In this document: in pieces, positions 1-5,184 of the stretch
Position numbering within the stretch: the stretch's first letter is position 1
How the letters are laid out: the number at the start of each line of letters is the position of its first letter
Assembly (NCBI GenBank): GCA_910577205.1
Contig: CAJTMA010000028.1
Location: 1 to 5,184, forward strand
DNA length: 5,184 nucleotides
Direction of reading: 5' to 3'
From: an uncultured Alphaproteobacteria bacterium
GTDB taxonomy: Bacteria; Pseudomonadota; Alphaproteobacteria; RF32; CAG-239
The notes under the pieces: model-generated
Seen by the model: only the letters and a program-made list of their open reading frames with translations
The model's database searches: none
What the model was told of the DNA's origin: nothing
Translations under genes and position numbers: made by a program

Positions 1-237
1 ACGAAATGGTTTGTACCAAGTATGCAGGAATTACAAAAGATTTATAGCCAAAAAGATACCATAAATTCGGTGCTTAATTCGCTGAGGTCAGGTAATAAAC
101 TTCAGTCAGGTGTCTACTGTTCATCCAACACAAGTTCTAGTTATAAGATTTGGACGTTAGATTTTACACAAGGGATACAAAACAAAGTTTTACAAAACAG
201 TAACTGTTATCTCCGCCCGATTATTTATTTTGGCTAA
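1..237 (+). CDS. C-terminal part of a DUF1566-like surface or secreted protein (5' end outside window)
   Basis: The frame is open from base 1, so the ATG at 22 is an internal Met and not a start; 78 residues are visible before the TAA at 235-237. They begin TKWFVPSMQEL and end with a VYCSSN segment (residues 38-43), a Trp at 51, a Phe at 55 and a terminal LRPIIYFG. This order (W-x-[LV]-P-S-x-x-EL, then [YW]-x-SS, W, F-x-x-G, then R-P-[VI]-x-x-F) is how the DUF1566/Lcl C-terminal domain of bacterial extracellular proteins usually looks; the match is from memory, not a search. Function is unknown; members are generally exported. The gene is AT-rich (82 of 237 bases G or C). It converges on argS with a shared terminator. 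Any signal peptide lies off the window. It may be a relative of the surface protein at the right edge, but no shared sequence is visible. Confidence 0.75.
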   Translation, partial: TKWFVPSMQELQKIYSQKDTINSVLNSLRSGNKLQSGVYCSSNTSSSYKIWTLDFTQGIQNKVLQNSNCYLRPIIYFG

Positions 238-327
238 CAGAAAGCGGCGGCGATGCTGCACCCAAACTGCAGTCAAATCACAAATTCGCAATTGCGTTGC
301 AGCAATGGTGTTTATTCTTGCCAATAG
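238..327 (+). other. In-frame Cys-containing open stretch after the stop codon; possible decayed coding tail
   Basis: Directly after the TAA at 235-237 the same frame stays open for 29 codons and ends at TAG (325-327). It has an internal ATG at 253 and three Cys codons (268-270, 298-300, 319-321), the last two within CSNGVYSC. The Cys, Asn, Ser and Gly content resembles exported Cys-rich proteins more than random intergenic DNA. No ribosome binding site precedes the ATG. A 29-codon open run can easily arise by chance, so it may be noise, the tail of a formerly longer upstream protein, or a relic of another gene's 3' end. The stretch also contains small palindromes: CTGCAG (267-272), CGCAATTGCG (287-296), and a TGCTGCA/TGCAGCA pair (254-260, 298-304). 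Confidence 0.2.
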
Positions 328-344
328 ACTGGATAAGCAAGAAA

Positions 345-377
345 AAAAAATCCGGAGAACTCATCTCCGGATTTTTT
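345..377. terminator. Bidirectional intrinsic terminator between the left-edge gene and argS
   Basis: There is a perfect 14-bp inverted repeat: AAAAAATCCGGAGA (345-358) pairs with TCTCCGGATTTTTT (364-377) around a 5-nt loop (359-363). Reading + the stem ends in a T run (372-377); reading - it ends in the complement of a nine-A run (342-350). It can therefore end both the left gene and argS, whose stop lies 13 nt away. The U-tract is longer in the argS direction. Confidence 0.9.
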
Positions 378-390
378 AGTAACAATGTTT

Positions 391-2133
391 TTATGCCTCC
401 CCGGCTTTTTTGAGCATAACTTCCGGAGCTTCAATCCCTAAGAGATAAAGCAACAGCGTCAAGACATCGCGGACAAGCTTCGCCATCTGCAAGCGGGAAG
501 CCGCCAGTTCCGGAGTTTCAGCCGACATAATCGGCGAAGTATTGTAAAAAGAGCTGAATGCCTGTGCCAGCGTATAGGCATAATCAGAAATAATGCTTGG
601 CTCTTTGGCTTCATGCGTCCGCAGAACAATGTTATTCAACTGCATAAGTTTCAGCGCCAAATCGCGTTCTTCCGGATTGGTAATCATAACCTTACCCGGT
701 TTAATTTCCCCAGCCTTACGGAGAATAGAGTTGATACGGGCAATTGCATATTGGATATAAGGTCCGGTCTTGCCCTCAAATTTGGCAAAATCATCAATTT
801 CAAACACATAGCCAGAAGCAATGTTGTTTTTCAAATCCTGATATTTAACTGCCCCGATAGCAATCTGCGATACCAGTTTTTCAATTTCAGCTTCGCCATA
901 GCCTTCAACTTCACCCGGCGCAGGCATGGATTCACGCACTTTATCTTTAGACAGCTTGAGCAAATCTTCCAGATTCATCACGCCGCCGTCACGGGTTTTA
1001 AATGGTTTGCCATCTGCACCGTTAACAGTACCAAAGCCGATATGCTGTAATTTAACACCCGGCGCAATGCCCAGTTTTTCAGCCACTTCAAAGACTTGCT
1101 CAAAGTGCAGCGACTGGCGTTTGTCAACCACATAAATAATTTCATCGGCTTTCAAATCATCCACACGCATTTTGATGGTTGCAATATCCGTCACCTGATA
1201 AGCATAGCCGCCATCGCTCTTAACCAAAATAACCGGCGGTTTAGGCTTATTGCTTTCTTCCAAGCGGATAATTGTCGCGCCGTCATCAACTTCCGAAACG
1301 CCCTGTTTGTCAGCGATTTTAACAATTTCGGCACAGGTTTCATGCGCATCGCTTTCGCCCAGCCACAAGTCAAAATGGGCTTTCAATTCATCATAGTTGA
1401 CCTTAACCGCATCAACCGACACTTTGCGCAAATGCTGCCATGCCTTGCGGTATTCGGGATTGCCGTTTTGCAGTTCAGCGGTGATTACGCGTGCCTTTTC
1501 CTTGGCGGTTTCATCTTCTTTGCAGCGGATATTGGCTTTTTTATAGAAAGCAGAAATATCATTAATGTCATAAGTTTCGGTCTTGGATAAATCACCGTCC
1601 TGCAAAATGATTTCAGAAAGAATCATTCCCATCGGCGTTCCCCAGTCACCAAAGTGAACGTCTGCGATAACTTCGTTTCCGGCAAAAATTTCAATCCGGC
1701 GGATAGCCTCGCCGATGGCCGCTGAACGCAGGTGTCCGACGTGCAGCGCCTTTGCCACATTAGGGCCGCCGGAATCGAGCACGATTTTACGCGGTTCTGA
1801 CACTTTTTCACAGCCGAAACGTTCATCCGCTGCCATTCCGTCAAGCACCCTGGCAATAAGGACGTCATTAATTTTCAAGTTCAAAAAGCCCGGCCCGTCA
1901 ACCGATACTTTGGCAAAATCAGCATCCTGCTCCAGTTTGGCAGCAATTGTCGAAGCAATCTCCCGGGGATTTTTCTTTTCAGCCTTGGCCAGAGCCAGCG
2001 CGCCATTGCACTGAAAGTCGCTCAGATCAGGACGGTCTGAAACTTTAACCGCGGCAAACTGCGGGTTCAGGTTTAGTTCATTAAACACAGCGGCCAATTT
2101 GGCATTGATAATTTTTTCCAAAGATAAATTCAT
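391..2133 (-). CDS. argS: Arginyl-tRNA synthetase (class I)
   Basis: Charges tRNA-Arg with arginine at the cost of ATP, in the cytoplasm; essential. The protein is 580 aa, close to the E. coli enzyme (577). Visible landmarks: an N-terminal Add-1-type domain ending near DGPGFLNLKI (79-88); the HIGH signature as HVGH (131-134) after GGPNVAK (122-128); GDWGT (162-166); YVVDKRQSLHFEQVF (334-348); the KMSK-loop region as PFKTRDGG (377-384), with no canonical KMSK, as in many ArgS proteins; and EGKTGPYIQYA (453-463) opening the anticodon-binding DALR domain, which ends near LGIEAPEVM (565-573). The start at 2131-2133 gives a normal N-terminus; upstream is only a weak TGGAA ribosome site. It follows the lipoprotein gene by 24 nt, so the two are probably co-transcribed. 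The GGPNVAK form differs from the SANPTGP form common in other alphaproteobacteria. Confidence 0.98.
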   Translation of the reverse strand: MNLSLEKIINAKLAAVFNELNLNPQFAAVKVSDRPDLSDFQCNGALALAKAEKKNPREIASTIAAKLEQDADFAKVSVDGPGFLNLKINDVLIARVLDGMAADERFGCEKVSEPRKIVLDSGGPNVAKALHVGHLRSAAIGEAIRRIEIFAGNEVIADVHFGDWGTPMGMILSEIILQDGDLSKTETYDINDISAFYKKANIRCKEDETAKEKARVITAELQNGNPEYRKAWQHLRKVSVDAVKVNYDELKAHFDLWLGESDAHETCAEIVKIADKQGVSEVDDGATIIRLEESNKPKPPVILVKSDGGYAYQVTDIATIKMRVDDLKADEIIYVVDKRQSLHFEQVFEVAEKLGIAPGVKLQHIGFGTVNGADGKPFKTRDGGVMNLEDLLKLSKDKVRESMPAPGEVEGYGEAEIEKLVSQIAIGAVKYQDLKNNIASGYVFEIDDFAKFEGKTGPYIQYAIARINSILRKAGEIKPGKVMITNPEERDLALKLMQLNNIVLRTHEAKEPSIISDYAYTLAQAFSSFYNTSPIMSAETPELAASRLQMAKLVRDVLTLLLYLLGIEAPEVMLKKAGEA

Positions 2134-2157
2134 ATTTCAATTCCATTTAGTCAGAAG

Positions 2158-2490
2158 TTATTTTTCACATTTAAAATAGATATGGGTCGGCAAGAACAGG
2201 CGACAGGTAAATTGTGTCTGCTTAACCGGCACGGCATGAGTTCCGGTTTTATGTTTCAGACATTCCTCATCTGCCAGTTTCTTTACCTCAGTATAATTCG
2301 TTGTCAGAATATTATAGCAGACGGCAGGTTTTTCCGGCGTAGAACGGCCGACGTATAGCTCTGCCGGGTTTGCCGCTCCGGCATTGCGGCGGCGGTCAAC
2401 AAAAGGTTCAAACAGGGAACAACTACTCAGCAGGCTGACCAGCGTCAATAAATTCAGTAATTTTACCCTAGACAATTTTGAAAACTCCAT
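2158..2490 (-). CDS. Small putative outer-membrane lipoprotein of unknown function
   Basis: A 110-aa protein if started at the ATG at 2488-2490. Its N-terminus has Lys and Arg residues, then a hydrophobic run (LLNLLTLVSLL, 11-21) and the lipobox LSSC with Cys24 as the predicted acylated residue. Ser at +2 does not suggest inner-membrane retention by Lol rules. The mature part has a linker with DRRR, then a small domain with four Cys (58, 77, 96, 108) beginning VCYNILTTN and ending F-T-C-R-L-F-x-P-T-x-I-Y-F-K-C; even spacing suggests two disulfides. I have an impression of similar short alphaproteobacterial lipoproteins but cannot name a family. An in-frame TTG at 2505 would add five residues (115 aa); the ATG is preferred because the TTG start would sit inside the palindrome and neither has a good ribosome site. 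It is upstream of argS by 24 nt. Confidence 0.8.
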   Translation of the reverse strand: MEFSKLSRVKLLNLLTLVSLLSSCSLFEPFVDRRRNAGAANPAELYVGRSTPEKPAVCYNILTTNYTEVKKLADEECLKHKTGTHAVPVKQTQFTCRLFLPTHIYFKCEK

Positions 2491-2494
2491 TACA

Positions 2495-2544
2495 TTGGTA
2501 AGCAACTTGCTAACACTTATACATGAAGAAGATTAAAATGGAAA
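2495..2544. promoter_or_regulatory. Candidate overlapping divergent promoters
   Basis: Sigma70-like hexamers face both ways in the gap between the two operons. Toward + there is TTGGTA (2495-2500), a 17-nt spacer, and TATACA (2518-2523). Toward - there is TTTCCA (complement of 2539-2544), a 17-nt spacer, and TATAAG (complement of 2516-2521). The two -10 elements overlap, so both promoters could not be used at once by separate polymerases. Each hexamer is only a partial consensus match, and AT-rich DNA gives such matches by chance. Confidence 0.35.
2498..2514. promoter_or_regulatory. Operator-like imperfect palindrome in the divergent gap
   Basis: GTAAGCAA-C-TTGCTAAC is an inverted repeat with 7 of 8 arm positions matching around a single central base. 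It lies between the proposed -35 and -10 of the rightward promoter and near the expected start point of the leftward one, a normal place for a dimeric repressor. No regulator gene is in the window, and no motif family is recognised. Confidence 0.4.
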
Positions 2545-3149
2545 GTCAAAATAAATATCTTGGTGACGATAAATTCAAAAAATTTCTTGAACACTACAGC
2601 TGCCCTACCCCTTTGGAAGTTATTAAGATGCGTTTTGCAGGTTCAATCTGCTCGCCGAACCTTGAGCTGCGCCCGACGGATGTCATCTCCTCTTTCTGGG
2701 AGCCGGGCAAAGCGCCGCGCCTGGAAACCAAAGACGAAGCCGATCTGTTCTTTAAGTTTTTCATGGGGCTGTGGGATGAAATGTTTCAACAGGTTAAGGA
2801 AAATAAAGTCAAATTATCATCGACCGGAAATATGATGTCCTCCAAAGAGGGTATAGCCAAACTATGTGCCATTCGTTTTGCCGAAATCGAACCCGGATAT
2901 GTTGAGGGCTTCTGGGGTGGTAAAGAAGACTTGAAACTGCCGTCATATCTGGCGCAAATCATTGACTCTTTGACAGAAATGTCAGGCGTTTACAACACGT
3001 TAGCTAAAAAGCTTGACAAAGCTGAAAATTTGACCGACATTTCTAAGCATCTGGTTTATACCGATACAATGGTCGAAAAAGCCATTGCTTTTATTATTGA
3101 AAATTCGGTTCTGCCCAGAATTGAAACCCTACAACGGGTTGTACATTAA
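2538..3149 (+). CDS. Uncharacterised cytoplasmic protein, 203 aa
   Basis: I do not recognise this protein. It has no signal peptide, membrane segment or classic catalytic motif, so it is probably soluble and cytoplasmic. The N-terminal part contains CPTPLEVIKMRFAG (22-35) and SPNLELRPTDVISSFW (39-54), followed by an aromatic-rich helix FFKFFMGLWDEMF (71-83). The middle has EPGYVEGFWGGKED (118-131), and the rest looks mainly helical. The start is chosen at the ATG at 2538, preceded by AAGAAG at 2526-2531; the in-frame ATG at 2523 would give 208 aa but has no ribosome site and overlaps the proposed -10. It is followed after 18 nt by the nitroreductase on the same strand, suggesting one transcript, and is divergent from the lipoprotein-argS unit. 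Coding character (long frame, ordinary composition, tight packing) is strong; function is open. Confidence 0.85.
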   Translation: MESQNKYLGDDKFKKFLEHYSCPTPLEVIKMRFAGSICSPNLELRPTDVISSFWEPGKAPRLETKDEADLFFKFFMGLWDEMFQQVKENKVKLSSTGNMMSSKEGIAKLCAIRFAEIEPGYVEGFWGGKEDLKLPSYLAQIIDSLTEMSGVYNTLAKKLDKAENLTDISKHLVYTDTMVEKAIAFIIENSVLPRIETLQRVVH

Positions 3150-3154
3150 CTACA

Positions 3155-3160
3155 AAAGGA
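3155..3160 (+). promoter_or_regulatory. Ribosome binding site of the nitroreductase
   Basis: AAAGGA lies 7 nt before the ATG at 3168, within the 18-nt gap after the upstream stop. It fixes the start and is the clearest Shine-Dalgarno site in the window. Confidence 0.75.
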
Positions 3161-3167
3161 CTATACG

Positions 3168-3740
3168 ATGAATTTGATGGAAGGGTTATTAACCCGCCGT
3201 TCGGTTCGTAAATACGATACGGACAAGAAAATTTCCAAAGAAACCATTCGCAAAATTATCAAAGCTGCTCAATATTCGCCAACTGCGCACAATAAACAGC
3301 CATGGGAATTTCTGGTAATTGACGACCGTGATTTTCTGGCTGAATTGCGTCACATTCAGCGCTGGACATCTTTTGCCAAAGATGCCTCTTGTGTCATTAT
3401 TGTCTGTGGCGATATTGAAAAATCATTCAATCGCAGCAAAGAAGATGAAAGCTGGAGCTTCATTGACGTTGACTGCGCCATTGCCACACAAAGCCTGATG
3501 CTGGCCGCATGGGCTGAAGGCATTGGTTCTTGCTATTGCGGCGCTGCCCCCATGCAGAAAGTTGTTGACGCATTGAAAGAACGGCTGAACCTCCCGGACA
3601 ATATCCGTCCGTTCGCTATCGTGCCGATGGGCTACCCTGCCGAAACACCAAAGCAGCCGGAAGGTCGCTACAAACCTGAAAAAATTCATTGGGGTTGCTG
3701 GGATAATATTGATACAACGGAAGCAACCGCGGCAGAATAA
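3168..3740 (+). CDS. Nitroreductase-family FMN oxidoreductase
   Basis: A 190-aa protein of the FMN-dependent nitroreductase family. Such enzymes are usually homodimers that use NAD(P)H to reduce nitro compounds, quinones or other acceptors in the cytoplasm; the natural substrate cannot be told from sequence. Visible marks: RRSVRKY (10-16), the N-terminal FMN-phosphate contact; SPTAHNKQPWEF (37-48), the second flavin-binding segment; a hydrophobic strand VIIVCGD (76-82); D102 leading into AIATQSLMLAAWAEGIGSCYCG (104-125), the central helix and flavin-side loop with family-type G-[LI]-G; and PMGYPAE (153-159) near the C-terminus. Length fits the compact single-domain members. The start is set by AAAGGA 7 nt upstream. 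It is probably co-transcribed with the 203-aa gene, which may therefore be functionally linked, and is followed within 6 nt by a strong terminator. The last residues (TTEATAAE) look like a disordered tail. Confidence 0.95.
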   Translation: MNLMEGLLTRRSVRKYDTDKKISKETIRKIIKAAQYSPTAHNKQPWEFLVIDDRDFLAELRHIQRWTSFAKDASCVIIVCGDIEKSFNRSKEDESWSFIDVDCAIATQSLMLAAWAEGIGSCYCGAAPMQKVVDALKERLNLPDNIRPFAIVPMGYPAETPKQPEGRYKPEKIHWGCWDNIDTTEATAAE

Positions 3741-3745
3741 CTCAT

Positions 3746-3775
3746 AAAAAACCTCCGTTTAGACGGAGGTTTTTT
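3746..3775. terminator. Bidirectional intrinsic terminator between the nitroreductase and the Cys-rich protein gene
   Basis: A perfect 13-bp inverted repeat: AAAAAACCTCCGT (3746-3758) pairs with ACGGAGGTTTTTT (3763-3775) around the loop TTAG (3759-3762). Seven Ts (3770-3776) end the rightward stem, and six As (3746-3751) supply the U-tract in the leftward direction. It starts 6 nt after the nitroreductase stop and 10 nt from the stop of the converging gene, so it should serve both. Confidence 0.92.
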
Positions 3776-3784
3776 TGACACCTT

Positions 3785-5184
3785 TTAATTCCAGAAGCTT
3801 CCTGAAAAAAGACTGCTTTGGCATAAATCTGGTTGATAGTTGACTGTAACCCGGCTTTTGCAGCTGTCACTAACAGAAATATCTTGTGTCGAGCTGTTAA
3901 TTGTGCCGCTTTCACAAGCACTTGAAGCCATGATAAGCACTTTATCTGCACAGACATTTAATGTTCCTTTGTAGAAAGTAAATGTAACGCGTTCCTTTCC
4001 TTTGGCTTTGTAGTTCATTGTTCCGCCTTTTACGACAGTGCCATAACTGCTATCACTTCGTTCAAAACCGTTGATATTTAATGTGCCGCTTATGATTTCG
4101 GGAGCTCCCAATTCCAAATCATAATATCCGCCCGTGCCGCCGGAAATTCGTTTGAATTGGCAAGTTCCTTTTGTTGAGGCATCGCCAATAGCTGCCTGAG
4201 CTTCAACCGTAACGTTTTCAAAATATACTTTGCCTTCGTAATAAGTATTTCTGGAAACCAGTTCTCTAGTACTTACTCCGCTAGTCATACGACATACGTC
4301 TTTACCTGCATCTTTCACAGCTGTTTGTTTGCTTATAATTTTTGCATTTTTAAATGTTATATCTCCCTCATCAAACACATAAATATCCGCCCCTTCCACC
4401 TTATCAAAGGTAATTGTGTGTCCGTTGCCATTGATTACAGTTGTTACTTTTCCATACCAGTTGTTATTATTGCGAAGCGTTTCGTTACCACAATACATAT
4501 CTTTGCTCAAATTAATTTCCACTGTATTGCCTGTATTGGTTCTGTTATCCAGAGATTTGGCTAAATCAGCGCAAGTCTGATCTGCTGTGGTACAAGCAGT
4601 ATAATAATCCAAACCATTACTTATTGTCTTATTATCAACGGTAAAGCGTTTAACTGTTCCCGGGCAATCACTTTCGTTTAACGCATAAGTCATTCCGTTT
4701 TTATAAATGGTCTTGCCTGTAAACAAGAGCGGTTTACAATCACGATATTTATCGCCGCAAGGGTTTGAACAATGGAAATTTTTGTCTGACGGACAATTGC
4801 TCTCATTATAAACATATTCGCTACCGCAGGGCGCTTCACATTTATCATACTTCCCGCCGCAGGAATTACCTGCCAGCTGATTGCCTCCGGTGCAGTTTGA
4901 AGAATCATATTTATATTTCGACGTGTCGCAGCATTCCTTGCAGGTGTCAAATTTCTTGACCGTGCCGCTCCAGCAGGTCTTCGCGCCGGTCGCCCCGCCG
5001 CAATCACAGGTCTTGAAGCCATCGCAAGCGTTTTCCGTCCGTTTATATTTAATTGTGCCGCAGGAGTTACAAACCTCACCCGGGACGTAACCCTGCGCCG
5101 AAGCTTGTGCTGAGGTATAGGCAAACCCAGCGCAGGGATTACACACGCAAGTCTTGTATTTACTGTCATAAGGGCAAGCTCTGT
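3785..5184 (-). CDS. Large Cys-rich repeat surface protein with C-terminal beta-solenoid-like domain (5' end outside window)
   Basis: The frame is open to the right edge: 12 codons precede the GTG at 5144-5146, reading RACPYDSKYKTC, so the GTG is an internal Val. The 465 visible residues fall into two parts. The first ~174 carry 22 Cys in a repetitive pattern (entry at 4661-5184). The rest has only nine Cys and is rich in Gly, Asn, Thr and beta-prone segments such as VTTVINGNGHTITF, then four regularly spaced GT[LMI]N turns (entry at 3842-4096), as in right-handed parallel beta-helix or similar solenoid proteins. The protein ends SLFSGSFWN. A disulfide-rich exported or surface protein is the best reading, with adhesion or envelope roles possible but unproven. 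The signal peptide is off the window. GC is about 57% at 4921-5100 but about 35% at 4321-4560, a sharp contrast within one gene. A terminator follows 10 nt after the stop. Confidence 0.85.
   Translation of the reverse strand, partial: RACPYDSKYKTCVCNPCAGFAYTSAQASAQGYVPGEVCNSCGTIKYKRTENACDGFKTCDCGGATGAKTCWSGTVKKFDTCKECCDTSKYKYDSSNCTGGNQLAGNSCGGKYDKCEAPCGSEYVYNESNCPSDKNFHCSNPCGDKYRDCKPLLFTGKTIYKNGMTYALNESDCPGTVKRFTVDNKTISNGLDYYTACTTADQTCADLAKSLDNRTNTGNTVEINLSKDMYCGNETLRNNNNWYGKVTTVINGNGHTITFDKVEGADIYVFDEGDITFKNAKIISKQTAVKDAGKDVCRMTSGVSTRELVSRNTYYEGKVYFENVTVEAQAAIGDASTKGTCQFKRISGGTGGYYDLELGAPEIISGTLNINGFERSDSSYGTVVKGGTMNYKAKGKERVTFTFYKGTLNVCADKVLIMASSACESGTINSSTQDISVSDSCKSRVTVNYQPDLCQSSLFSGSFWN
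3842..4096 (-). repeat. Degenerate ~20-residue beta-solenoid repeats with GT[LMI]N turns
   Basis: Counting the GTG at 5144-5146 as residue 1, G-T-[LMI]-N occurs at 354 (GTLN), 375 (GTMN), 394 (GTLN) and 414 (GTIN), intervals of 21, 19 and 20 residues. Each follows a short polar turn and leads into a beta-prone strand. A period near 20 fits one coil of a beta-helix. The repeats are visible in protein only; the DNA copies have diverged. Confidence 0.6.
4661..5184 (-). repeat. Cys-rich protein repeats in the surface protein
   Basis: With the GTG at 5144-5146 as residue 1, a Y-x6-C module occurs four times with identical spacing: Y34/C41 (KYKRTENAC), Y78/C85 (KYKYDSSNC), Y111/C118 (EYVYNESNC) and Y154/C161 (TYALNESDC). 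A second module, [KG]-[YF]-x-x-C, alternates with it: KYKTC just before the GTG, GFKTC (43-47), KYDKC (99-103) and KYRDC (133-137); in the last two it follows Cys-Gly. Units start 44, 33 and 43 residues apart. Fixed Cys spacing suggests repeated small disulfide-bonded modules; metal binding is an alternative. The array probably continues beyond the window. Confidence 0.75.

Noticed and set aside
22..24. ATG as the start of the left-edge gene
   Set aside because: The seven codons before it (TKWFVPS) form part of the DUF1566-like motif, so this Met is internal.
254..304. Small palindromes and a 7-bp inverted repeat as a structured RNA or attachment site
   Set aside because: Arms are short, spacing is long and there is no matching element nearby; chance is adequate.
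613..1590. Plus-strand open frames of 145 and 164 codons opposite argS
   Set aside because: They lie antisense within a certain argS gene, have no ribosome sites or recognisable motifs, and are explained by its codon composition.
2503..2525. TTG at 2505 and ATG at 2523 as the divergent starts (17-bp gap)
   Set aside because: Neither has a ribosome binding site, and the gap would leave no room for promoters; the inner ATGs at 2490 and 2538 are preferred, though not proven.
5144..5146. GTG as a start for the right-edge gene
   Set aside because: The frame stays open for 12 more codons to the edge, and these contain another KYKTC module, so the gene continues upstream.
4690..5169. A 159-codon minus-strand frame within the Cys-rich gene
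   Set aside because: It is Arg/Ala-rich in a different frame of the repeat region; the Cys-module frame has regular repeats and extends to the window edge, so this is a shadow.
4661..5184. CRISPR-like direct repeats
   Set aside because: The repetition is in protein with variable unit length; the DNA copies are diverged and there are no uniform spacers.

Overview
The window holds six protein-coding genes, two of them cut by the window edges. The probable source is an uncultured, gut-type alphaproteobacterium. This is an inference from protein style only: a very cysteine-rich repetitive surface protein, a DUF1566-like C-terminus, and an ArgS resembling the form I recall from sphingomonads. No 16S or other taxonomic marker is present.

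Layout, left to right. (1) Positions 1-237 (+) carry the 3' end of a secreted or surface-type protein with a DUF1566-like C-terminal fold. It is AT-rich, about 35% GC by hand count. (2) A symmetric hairpin terminator at 345-377 lies between this gene and the convergent argS. (3) Positions 391-2490 (-) hold a probable two-gene unit: a small lipoprotein followed, after 24 nt, by arginyl-tRNA synthetase. (4) A divergent gap of about 47 bp follows, with a 17-bp imperfect palindrome and overlapping promoter-like hexamers facing both ways. (5) Positions 2538-3740 (+) hold another probable two-gene unit: an unrecognised 203-aa cytoplasmic protein, then a nitroreductase-family flavoprotein 18 nt downstream with a clear ribosome binding site. 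(6) A second symmetric hairpin at 3746-3775 serves the nitroreductase and the convergent gene to its right. (7) Positions 3785-5184 (-) carry the last 465 codons of a large surface protein: a Cys-rich repeat region followed by a beta-solenoid-like C-terminal domain.

The core housekeeping block (lipoprotein, argS, 203-aa protein, nitroreductase) is thus flanked on both sides by fast-evolving surface-protein genes, each pointing toward the block and separated from it by a bidirectional terminator. No CRISPR array, tRNA, rRNA, transposase or phage gene was seen. No gene-free stretch exceeds 300 bases; the longest is 238-390. I found no convincing new defence or mobile system. The points most worth following are the architecture of the Cys-rich/solenoid protein, the operator-like palindrome between the divergent operons, and the unrecognised 203-aa protein.
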